Assembly: GCF_000011065.1 (NCBI RefSeq)
Contig: NC_004663.1
Coordinates: 5,952,001-6,016,000, forward strand
DNA from: Bacteroides thetaiotaomicron VPI-5482
GTDB lineage: Bacteria; Bacteroidota; Bacteroidia; Bacteroidales; Bacteroidaceae
Reading direction: 5' to 3'
Length of the DNA: 64,000 nucleotides
This document shows, in pieces, positions 42,588-49,249 of this stretch (its first letter is position 1; every line of letters begins with the position of its first letter). Under the pieces are notes generated by a model. That model saw only the letters and a program-made list of their open reading frames with translations, did not search any database and had not been told where the DNA came from. The translations under genes were made by a program, and so were the position numbers.

Positions 42588-43250
42588 CTAGTCTTCGATA
42601 ATAACTCCCAACAGCGGAAGCAAGTCCATGGCCTGCAAGGAAGTAATGACAGCTCCTTTCAGGTCGCTGATATTAAGTGTTATTCCGCCGATGCGCGAAG
42701 TACGCAGGTCGATTCCACGGAGCGGAGCATGAGAAAAGTCAGCTTCTACCAAATCACAACTGTCGAAGGCGACGGAAGAGAAACGGCAGTCATTGAAACT
42801 TCCGTTCCGGAAATGGCAGTGCGAGAAGCGTACCTGATTCATTTTGCTCATCGCCAGATTGATGTAAGAGGCATTACAGTCATGCAATAAAACATGATTC
42901 ATGGTCGTCTCTGAAAGGTTGGTTCCTAGTAATTTGCAGGCAATGAACTCTACCCGGTAAAGGGAGCTTTCTGCAAAAGATATATTGGACAGGTCGCAGT
43001 TCTCAAACCGTATATCTGCCAGCTGAGAAGAACGGAATTTACATTCGCTGAATGTCTGATTCCGGAAAGTGCAGTTCTTGAAACTCTTGTAAGACTTGCT
43101 GATTCCCTCTTCTCTTCCTTTGCTGAATATGAGATTTGAGACGGTTTCCTCTTTTTCGAGCAGTTCTTGCAAGGTGCTTGTACTGACTTCCTGTTCCTCC
43201 ATCATGGGAGGAGCCACACGGACGGGCTTGGCTGCATTTCTTTTGATCAT
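42588..43250 (-). CDS. Pentapeptide-repeat protein in the fluoride operon
   Basis: After about 50 charged residues, tandem pentapeptides run from about residue 55 to 205 on the A(D/N)Lxx-like plan (CTFRN QTFSE CKFRS, then CDLSN ISFAE SSLYR, and later ADFSH APLRG IDLRT). They form a right-handed quadrilateral helix. Some such proteins (Qnr, MfpA) mimic DNA and protect gyrase, others are scaffolds; nothing here decides. It starts 20 bases after crcB and has no promoter of its own, so the fluoride riboswitch should control it too. Confidence 0.88.
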   Translation of the reverse strand: MIKRNAAKPVRVAPPMMEEQEVSTSTLQELLEKEETVSNLIFSKGREEGISKSYKSFKNCTFRNQTFSECKFRSSQLADIRFENCDLSNISFAESSLYRVEFIACKLLGTNLSETTMNHVLLHDCNASYINLAMSKMNQVRFSHCHFRNGSFNDCRFSSVAFDSCDLVEADFSHAPLRGIDLRTSRIGGITLNISDLKGAVITSLQAMDLLPLLGVIIED

Positions 43251-43270
43251 ATGATGTAGATATGTTATGT

Positions 43271-43645
43271 TTATTGTTTTACAAGTGAATATCCCAAGTA
43301 CAGCATAATGAATCCTACAAACAAGCTGAGGCCTACATAGAGTGAGAGGTAGAAGAAATTATCGTCTTTGATTAACTGAAAGTTCTCATTCATGAAGGTT
43401 GAAAAGGTGGTGAATCCTCCACAGAATCCTACGGTGAGAAACATTCTCAGATTGGGGTTCATCAGATTTCCCCGTTCGAAGAGTCCGTAAAACAGGCCGA
43501 TGGCGAAACAACCGAGTACATTGACCAGAAGTGTTCCCAAAGGGAAGGAAGGTGTCAAGAAATTCTGAACGTAACGCGAGATGAGATAACGCAGAACGCC
43601 TCCGGTAAAACTTCCCATACCGATAAAGAGTAAAGTCTTGAGCAT
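43271..43645 (-). CDS. crcB: Fluoride exporter CrcB/Fluc
   Basis: The 124-aa protein has four hydrophobic helices and the family signatures [13 protein letters not shown] (residue about 12), [16 protein letters not shown] with the pore Asn (about 36-51) and [16 protein letters not shown] with the Phe-box and Na+-site region (about 73-88). Fluc channels work as antiparallel dimers and expel fluoride. A single gene here means a homodimer. A fluoride riboswitch lies directly upstream, which confirms the call. Confidence 0.96.
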
Positions 43646-43678
43646 AAGCTGACAATTTAAGAGTTATACATTCAAATT

Positions 43679-43729
43679 GTAGGGATCATCAGCTCCAAAG
43701 GGCGGTTAAAGGCTAATCCCATAGCCGGT
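43679..43729 (-). promoter_or_regulatory. Fluoride riboswitch (crcB motif)
   Basis: Reading the minus strand, GGCTATGGGATTAGCC is followed by TTTAACCGCC, then AGCTGATGATCCCTAC. This matches the crcB-motif layout: a GGCgATGG-type first stem, a linker with AACCGC, and a terminal CTGATGA(C/T)CCTAC that pairs back to GGGAT as the pseudoknotted stem. It ends 33 bases before the crcB ATG. Fluoride binding is expected to raise expression of crcB and the pentapeptide gene; a clear terminator arm is not visible, so control may be at translation. Confidence 0.88.
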
Positions 43730-43730
43730 G

Positions 43731-43738
43731 CAAAGATA
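43731..43738 (-). promoter_or_regulatory. -7 promoter element of the fluoride operon
   Basis: TATCTTTG on the minus strand fits TAnnTTTG and is immediately upstream of the riboswitch, so the transcript should begin at or within a few bases of its first stem. Confidence 0.7.
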
Positions 43739-43752
43739 GAAAAAAGATAAAA

Positions 43753-44529
43753 CTATTTGCAGAAGGCTTCAAAATCTTTTTCAAATTGTTTGAACCCTCC
43801 GGTGTAAACCTTATCTATCCGTTCGGAAACAATGGATGAGTCATCTTTGTTTTGAAAGGAGAGTACAAAATCACGTAATATCTGCCGGGGAACTTTCTCG
43901 ATCCAGAAAGTGACGAGTGCATGAGAGAGGATATAGGCGTATTGTTCGTCGGTTCTTTGCTGCTTCATAAATTCCTTTTGGCGGCTGTTGATAAAGGTGA
44001 GCAGATCAATGTCCCCCAACATATATATAGTGCGGATTCTTCCTTTTTCGTAATCGGTAAACGTGTGCTGAAGTCCTTTTTTATTAACTTTACAATGCTC
44101 AAAATATTCGGCAAGTCCCTCGTTGAACCATATCGGAGGACGTCCTGCCGTGATTTGCAAGGTGAGGTGATGGCTCAGTTCGTGATAGATGACGCCCAGA
44201 CCTTGTTGGTATTCTTTTTCTCTGCTTAATATGATGGCCTTTTGTAATCTGGATATATACATTCCGTTTGTACTTTTGGGAGGATGTATATTGAATTTGT
44301 TCAGATAGACCAGCGCATCTTCCCTTTTGTTGAATACAGTCAATTGAAGATTAAGCGTATCGGGAAGTCCGAATTGTGCATAAAATTCGACTTCATATTG
44401 GAGGGTCTGTTCAATCTTCCGGCGTTCTTTGTCCGTAAGCGGGTCGCCTTCATAAGAGATTCTTACAGTCTGCGCATGGAGCAGGTCGCAAAGGCAGATG
44501 AAACAGAGGATAAGATAAAATATACGCAT
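43753..44529 (-). CDS. Secreted gluzincin-type metallopeptidase (HExxH)
   Basis: The signal peptide (MRIFYLILCFICLCDLLHAQT) is followed by a 240-residue domain with the zinc motif YHELSHHLTLQ (HExxH, about residue 116) and the probable third ligand Glu in NEGLAEYFEH (about 140). The GLAEYFE spacing is that of gluzincins of the peptidase MA/DUF1570 type. It is periplasmic or surface located. It follows an M23-like gene by 11 bases on the same strand, so both may act on the cell wall or envelope proteins. The substrate is unknown. Confidence 0.82.
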   Translation of the reverse strand: MRIFYLILCFICLCDLLHAQTVRISYEGDPLTDKERRKIEQTLQYEVEFYAQFGLPDTLNLQLTVFNKREDALVYLNKFNIHPPKSTNGMYISRLQKAIILSREKEYQQGLGVIYHELSHHLTLQITAGRPPIWFNEGLAEYFEHCKVNKKGLQHTFTDYEKGRIRTIYMLGDIDLLTFINSRQKEFMKQQRTDEQYAYILSHALVTFWIEKVPRQILRDFVLSFQNKDDSSIVSERIDKVYTGGFKQFEKDFEAFCK

Positions 44530-44540
44530 ATTGTTTCCCT

Positions 44541-45377
44541 TTATTTTGAGTATTTCTGCTTCTGAAATTTCTTTTTTTCACGTTTGCTCATTTCGAGCAT
44601 AATCAGTTCATCATCTGTGGCAGATTTATAGGCTGTTTTCTCCTCCAGTTTTACATCCCCCTTGTCCGTGCGGAATACAGGAGTAAAGTGAGAATATGGA
44701 TAACCTAAGAAGCCGTTTGCATCGAATTTATTGTTATCAAGAAAAAAATAAGAGATGGATACTCCGAGTACTCCGGCTATCCCAATGGGTTGCCCGGTCA
44801 TGACTTCTTCACCCGTCTGGATGAAGTTTTGACGCATCATAAGGTAAGCGGCAAAGGTATGGTCGGGGTGGTATATCAACAATTGCTGTGGCAGCACTGT
44901 CGCACAGGCGACTCCTCTGCGGGTTGCATAGACGGTGTCTCCTTCCTGAATTTGGAATATCATAGTTTTGGCAGATTCCTGAGGAGCGATCTGCCATTGT
45001 GTTTCTTCGCCGGTCTTTACAGGAAGTGCATAAGGAGTACTGATCTGAAAGTCTTTGGGGAATTGACCGCGGAAGAACATATACCTGCTTGAAGTCTTGA
45101 AAGAATTGCTGGCATTGGAGCCTTTCTCTATTCTGAATACCGTGTTCTTTCCGGGGTTCAAATTGTATGAACGATCATTTTCGCGGAAAAGGTAGTAACT
45201 GCACAGGTCTCCGTTGTAATAGTTTAATTCTGTTCCTCCTTCCGGAGTTTGCTCCCATTTCGATTCAATAATGCGCGGAGACATTTCCATTAATTTTCGC
45301 AGAGACTGTGCGGAGGCATAAACGGTAGATAATGTTGTAAGAAGTACCAATGTCGTATATCTGAAGTGCTGTGTCAT
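44541..45377 (-). CDS. Secreted M23 (LytM)-like protein lacking catalytic residues
   Basis: The signal peptide is RYTTLVLLTTLSTVYASAQS. The C-terminal half follows the M23 fold: VYATRRGVACATVLPQQLLI, then YHPDHTFAAYLMMRQNFIQTGEEVMTGQPIGIAG. Where active M23 enzymes have HxH near YAHL, this one has AAYLMM, and where they have LHFE it has SYFFLD, so zinc cannot be held in the usual way. Like EnvC or NlpD it may be a regulator or binder of wall enzymes. It is the first gene of a two-gene operon with the HExxH protein. Confidence 0.78.
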   Translation of the reverse strand: MTQHFRYTTLVLLTTLSTVYASAQSLRKLMEMSPRIIESKWEQTPEGGTELNYYNGDLCSYYLFRENDRSYNLNPGKNTVFRIEKGSNASNSFKTSSRYMFFRGQFPKDFQISTPYALPVKTGEETQWQIAPQESAKTMIFQIQEGDTVYATRRGVACATVLPQQLLIYHPDHTFAAYLMMRQNFIQTGEEVMTGQPIGIAGVLGVSISYFFLDNNKFDANGFLGYPYSHFTPVFRTDKGDVKLEEKTAYKSATDDELIMLEMSKREKKKFQKQKYSK

Positions 45378-45698
45378 AATAGTAATATTAGATTATGTGT
45401 TATAAAGTAAGATATTTTGCTTGCAAATTTATCAATTATATGCTAATATCATAGCATACTTTGAACTTTTTTGTCTCTGGTATTCAGATTAGATGTAAAT
45501 TTTAGGATAATTCAATCCGAACCCATGCGGATATTGTATTTTGAACTATATTGTATTCCTTGTCATTGGGCGGTTGTTAGTGTTTTATCTGACTGTCTTT
45601 TCTATGATATCCTGCTTATATTTGTATCTTTTCTACCTTTCATTGTCTTACCCTGGATTTGGTTGACTACTATAAGTATCAACTAAAATGAATAAAAG
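45378..45698. other. Non-coding flank upstream of the IS3-type genes
   Basis: About 320 AT-rich bases without a credible gene. A -7-like TAAATTTG on the minus strand (45424-45431) may serve the M23-like gene. The left end of the IS3-type element must lie near the right part, around the imperfect palindrome at about 45661-45682 (GTTGA...TCAAC), but I could not fix its inverted repeat. Confidence 0.5.
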
Positions 45699-46061
45699 AT
45701 GAAAAAGAGTGACATGACCTTTAGTCCTTATCAGCTTGAACTTCTTGGCGATTTCTATCGTTCGAATTTCTCAGTTTCTCGTTTTGCCCAAGAAAAAGGG
45801 ATTGCCCGCATTACATTTTGGCGTTGGGTTCGTATCTTTGAGGATTCTAATCCTGAAATATCCGCTTATATGAAAAAGAACAAGTCTCCCAAGTCCTCGG
45901 ATGAATCCTCCTCAATTACTGCCTTACGTCTTGAGAATGAGCGTTTACGTGCAGAGCTTAAAGATGCTAAAATGCGTGCGCACGCCTTCGATACGATGAT
46001 TGATGTTGCCGAGGAGATGTTTAATCTTCCTATCCGAAAAAAAGCTGGTACCAAACAATAA
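45699..46061 (+). CDS. IS3-type OrfA (DNA-binding part of transposase)
   Basis: A 120-aa protein has a helix-turn-helix at residues about 10-45 (YQLELLGDFYRSNFSVSRFA, then ITFWRWVRIFE) and a leucine-rich coiled coil (ALRLENERLRAELKDAKMRA) typical of IS3 OrfA oligomerisation. It stops at TAA 46059-46061, shortly after the slippery run of A's. It binds the element ends and, alone, usually limits transposition. Confidence 0.85.
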   Translation: MKKSDMTFSPYQLELLGDFYRSNFSVSRFAQEKGIARITFWRWVRIFEDSNPEISAYMKKNKSPKSSDESSSITALRLENERLRAELKDAKMRAHAFDTMIDVAEEMFNLPIRKKAGTKQ

Positions 46062-46093
46062 AAAGGCTTTGTAAAGGGAGGCATGCCTATACG

Positions 46094-46987
46094 GTGGTCT
46101 CTCTTTGCAAATTGTTTGGTGTAACAAAGCAAGCCTTTTATAAGTATGTTGACCATAGTACGGATAGTTCGGCCCGTGAACGTTTTGTTCTTGAGTTTGT
46201 CAAACGTGTGCGTTCAAAGGACCCTGGTATTGGGGGGATGAAACTTTGGCTGATGTACCGTAATGAGTTCGGCACCAGCCAGGCCTTTGTTGGGCGTGAC
46301 TGTTTCTGTGCTATATTGTCCAAGTATAAGCTGACAATACGCAAACGTTTTCGGGCTCCACGTACGACAGACTCCTCTCATCACTTGCCACAGTATCCTG
46401 ATTTAACCAGGACATTGCTATTAGAACATCCTGATCAGCTGTGGGTTAGTGATATCACTTACATTACCATATGGTTGCCTGACGGCAGTTATGTGTTCTG
46501 CTACCTGTCTCTGGTGACAGACGCCTATACGAAGGAGATCATTGGGTATTGCGTAGGTGATACTCTGGGAAGCTGTTACACAGTGGAAGCTCTGGAAATG
46601 GCAGTCAGACGCATAGCTGCAAAGGAGATTAAGGGTTTGATCCATCACTCCGACCGAGGCGTACAATATGCCAGTGCGGATTATATTGCCATATTACGAC
46701 ATAACGGGATTCTTCCCAGCATGACAGAGGATGGCAATCCCAAGGACAATGCCATAGCTGAGCGTGTGAATGGCATTATAAAGAATGAATTGCTGCAAGG
46801 AATGCGCTTTAGTTCAATACAGGAAGTCAGAAAAGCTGTAGCAACAGCCGTTCACTTCTATAACAACGAAAGGCCTCATATGAGCTTGGATATGCTTACC
46901 CCGGTACAGGCAGGAGAAATGCAAGGACCTATCAGGAAAAGATGGATAAGCTACAGAGAAAAGTATCTGAATGTAGCACTTGCTTAA
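46094..46987 (+). CDS. IS3-type OrfB transposase catalytic part
   Basis: The rve integrase core shows the DDE residues: Asp in LWVSDITYITIW, Asp in HHSDRGVQYAS and Glu in DNAIAERVNGIIKNEL, 35 residues after the second. The N-terminal portion (VSLCKLFGVTKQAFYKYV) is the HTH_21-like segment. The GTG at 46094 is a nominal start; the protein is probably made as OrfAB by frameshifting at 46037-46043. No internal stop is present, so the element could still be active. Confidence 0.9.
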   Translation: MVSLCKLFGVTKQAFYKYVDHSTDSSARERFVLEFVKRVRSKDPGIGGMKLWLMYRNEFGTSQAFVGRDCFCAILSKYKLTIRKRFRAPRTTDSSHHLPQYPDLTRTLLLEHPDQLWVSDITYITIWLPDGSYVFCYLSLVTDAYTKEIIGYCVGDTLGSCYTVEALEMAVRRIAAKEIKGLIHHSDRGVQYASADYIAILRHNGILPSMTEDGNPKDNAIAERVNGIIKNELLQGMRFSSIQEVRKAVATAVHFYNNERPHMSLDMLTPVQAGEMQGPIRKRWISYREKYLNVALA

Positions 46988-47363
46988 AAATAAATATGTA
47001 CATTTGCTTATGAAAAGACCAAGAATGCCCTGCTAGCGGGATAGAAAGAGGAAAAAGGGTGAGTTCCTTTCTTTTTTCTTCTTTCAAAGAGAAGAGTCAA
47101 CCGGTTAAAGGAATAAGAAAAAAATAAGTAAACCGGAGGCAGGAATAATAAATAATAAAGTAAACAGCTGCCAGGGTTAGTAATATTTCTAGTCAACACA
47201 TAGCAGCTATTAGAGATAAACAAGTCAACCATTATTAGGGAAGTACACATTCTTTATCGTTCCACTAGAGTGAACAGGTCTGTTCACTCTAGTGATGAGA
47301 ACTCTTCACAAGAGTGATGAGATCTGTGCACTGGAGTGGAACGATGGTAATATCCCTTCAAAA
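46988..47363. other. Non-coding gap between two insertion sequences
   Basis: The right end of the IS3-type element lies in the left part. The right part (47256-47342) is a compound palindrome listed separately. A minus-strand frame of 80 codons at 47008-47250 lacks any recognisable domain and is not called. The last ten bases (47354-47363) are the ISAs1 target duplication. Confidence 0.5.
47256..47342. repeat. Compound palindrome (multi-arm cruciform)
   Basis: The outer arms CGTTCCACTAGAGTG and CACTGGAGTGGAACG pair at 13 of 15 positions. Between them sit two more inverted repeats: CACTAGAGTGAACA with TGTTCACTCTAGTG around GGTC, and ACTCTT-CAC-AAGAGT. A short direct repeat, AGTGATGAGA, occurs on both sides of the second hairpin. 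The whole could form a branched cruciform or clover-like RNA. It has the density of a terminator cluster or IS-related end, but no family I know. Confidence 0.65.
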
Positions 47364-48715
47364 CAGGGAAAACGCATTATACTTTTTCTTTTATCTTTTA
47401 TACATTTATCTTACATGAATATCGTCTTTTCATCTTATTAATAAGATATTTATCTTTCATTTACAATATTATTTAAGTACATTTACGTGATTATAAATCA
47501 CAATTAAAATGAAGCAAGAAACTAAAAGAAGGATTGAGATCAGCAACCTACATGAATTTGCTGATTCATTAATATTGATAGATAACCGGATAGAGCGTTG
47601 TAAAAAGCATCAGGCCAGTACCATTGTTCTTATTGCCATTTCTGCTGTTATATGTGGCGCTGATACTTGGAATTCAATAGAAGACTTTGGTAAAAGTAAA
47701 GAATCTTTTTTTGCAGCCAAGCTTTCCAATTTTAATGGCATCCCTTCTCATGATACATTTAATCGCTTTTTCTCGGCATTAGATCCTTTAAAATTTGAAG
47801 AATCTTATAGACAATGGGTCCAAAGCATTCTCAAATGTTATTCGGGTCATATAGCCATTGATGGTAAAACCATACGAGGAGCCTATGAATCCGAAGAGGA
47901 CAAGCGTCGTCGTAAACAAGGAGTACTTCCTGATTCGAATACGGGAAAATACAAATTGCATGTTATTAGTGCATTTGCAACAGAACTGGGAATCTCCCTT
48001 GGACAGTTATGCACACAAGAAAAGGAAAATGAGATAGTTGTCATTCCTGAATTATTAGATATGTTGTGTATAAAAGATTGTATTATTACAATTGACGCTT
48101 TAGGATGCCAGCGTACAATTGCAGAGAAAGTCATAAAGGGAGAAGGTGACTACATTTTTATAGTGAAAGATAATCAACCGAAATTAAAGGAAACAGTACT
48201 GTCAGCAACAGAAAGTATTGTATCAAAAGGTACAACAGTACGATTTGACAAATATGAGACGCATGAGGAAGGACATGGCAGGAATGAGTCGAGAATCTGC
48301 TATTGCTGCAACGATCCCGGTTTTCTGGGAGCAGATATTAGAAAGAAGTGGAAAAATATACGGTCTTTTGGATATATTGAGAATACCAGAAATACAAACA
48401 AAGGCACTACAGTGGAAAAAAGATGTTTTATATCTTCCTTGGAACCTGATGCGCAGAAGATACTTAAAAATAGTAGAGAACACTGGGAAATTGAGAATAA
48501 TCTACATTGGCAGTTGGATGTCAATTTCCATGAAGACAATACCAGAAGAAGAAATATATCAGCATTAAACTTCTCCGTACTGGCGAAAATTGCATTGGCC
48601 ACATTGAGAAACAACAAAAGAGAGATACCAATCAATAGAAAAAGATTAATAGCAGGGTGGGATAATGAATTCTTATGGGAACTTATTTTACATGATTTAT
48701 AATGCGTTTTCCCTG
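47364..48715 (+). mobile_element. Complete ISAs1-family insertion sequence
   Basis: The element is 1352 bp. The 18-bp ends CAGGGAAAACGCATTATA (47364-47381) and its perfect inverted copy (48698-48715) enclose one transposase gene. A 10-bp direct repeat, CCCTTCAAAA, flanks it (47354-47363 and 48716-48725), the target duplication expected for this family. Intact ends and duplication indicate a simple, fairly recent insertion. Confidence 0.95.
47509..48702 (+). CDS. ISAs1-family transposase
   Basis: The 397-aa protein has the N-terminal DDE_Tnp_1-associated domain (ADSLILIDNRIERCKKHQASTIVLIAISAVICG) and the catalytic part with AIDGKTIRGA (first Asp), TIDALGCQRTIAEKVI (second Asp) and REHWEIENNLHWQLDVNFHED (Glu region). 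This is the usual ISAs1 layout and length. The stop codon TAA lies inside the right inverted repeat. No frameshift or stop is seen, so it appears functional. Confidence 0.95.
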   Translation: MKQETKRRIEISNLHEFADSLILIDNRIERCKKHQASTIVLIAISAVICGADTWNSIEDFGKSKESFFAAKLSNFNGIPSHDTFNRFFSALDPLKFEESYRQWVQSILKCYSGHIAIDGKTIRGAYESEEDKRRRKQGVLPDSNTGKYKLHVISAFATELGISLGQLCTQEKENEIVVIPELLDMLCIKDCIITIDALGCQRTIAEKVIKGEGDYIFIVKDNQPKLKETVLSATESIVSKGTTVRFDKYETHEEGHGRNESRICYCCNDPGFLGADIRKKWKNIRSFGYIENTRNTNKGTTVEKRCFISSLEPDAQKILKNSREHWEIENNLHWQLDVNFHEDNTRRRNISALNFSVLAKIALATLRNNKREIPINRKRLIAGWDNEFLWELILHDL

Positions 48716-49249
48716 CCCTTCAAAAATACAGTATTAATAGATGATATACATACCCACATACTATATGTTATATACAAAGTAGCGGTAGGTTCCATGTTCT
48801 GTAAGGCTTGCCATAGTACAATGGATTATCGGCTTTGAGACGAATGAGAGATAACTGAAATATGAATGAGAGGTAGTCAAAAAGAAAGCTATTTGATGAG
48901 GAAATGATGAGAGATAACTATTTAAAAAGTATCTCTCATTCTGTATTGTGCTGATTGTCTATATATTAGTTGTCATAGGATGAGAGTATGAGATTAAAAT
49001 ATTTTTTTTATTTCTGAAGAGAGGCGGGGAAATAAAGAAAAATCCCGTTTGTCGGATGTGAAAAGGTGCTATATTGCTCCATGTAAGCACTATATTTTTT
49101 CTGTTGAAGTACTTTGGTATATGCTTTATTGATAGGTATTTATCAGTGTTGAAATATTCGGAAACGCTATATTTTAATTATAATCCGAAGTGGCGCTTGC
49201 TATTCCTCACTACATTTGCCATATGATTATTAACTAATTCATTTATATC
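48716..49249. other. 534-bp intergenic region upstream of the GH97 gene
   Basis: No gene is visible. ATGAGAGATAACT occurs twice (48844-48856 and 48906-48918); the second copy pairs with AGTATCTCTCAT (48927-48938) into a hairpin with one bulge. A -7-like TACATTTG at 49211-49218 is the probable promoter of the GH97 gene. Confidence 0.5.
49211..49218 (+). promoter_or_regulatory. -7 promoter element of the GH97 gene
   Basis: TACATTTG fits TAnnTTTG, 31 bases before the ATG. No good -33 box is visible at the expected distance. Confidence 0.5.

Larger units (their letters stand above)
45699..46987 (+). mobile_element. IS3-family insertion sequence (coding part)
   Basis: OrfA and OrfB lie in frames offset by -1 with a run of seven A's at 46037-46043 followed by G, the usual slippery site of IS3 elements. 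The OrfB frame is open from that site to its end, so a full OrfAB transposase can be made by a -1 frameshift. Terminal inverted repeats and target duplication could not be identified, so the true ends lie somewhat outside the coordinates given. Confidence 0.8.

Noticed and set aside
47008..47250. 80-codon minus-strand frame between the insertion sequences
   Set aside because: Low-complexity, no start context and no domain; likely chance.
45600..47255. Terminal inverted repeats of the IS3-type element
   Set aside because: Comparison of both flanks gave no convincing inverted match or target duplication, so exact ends are not claimed.
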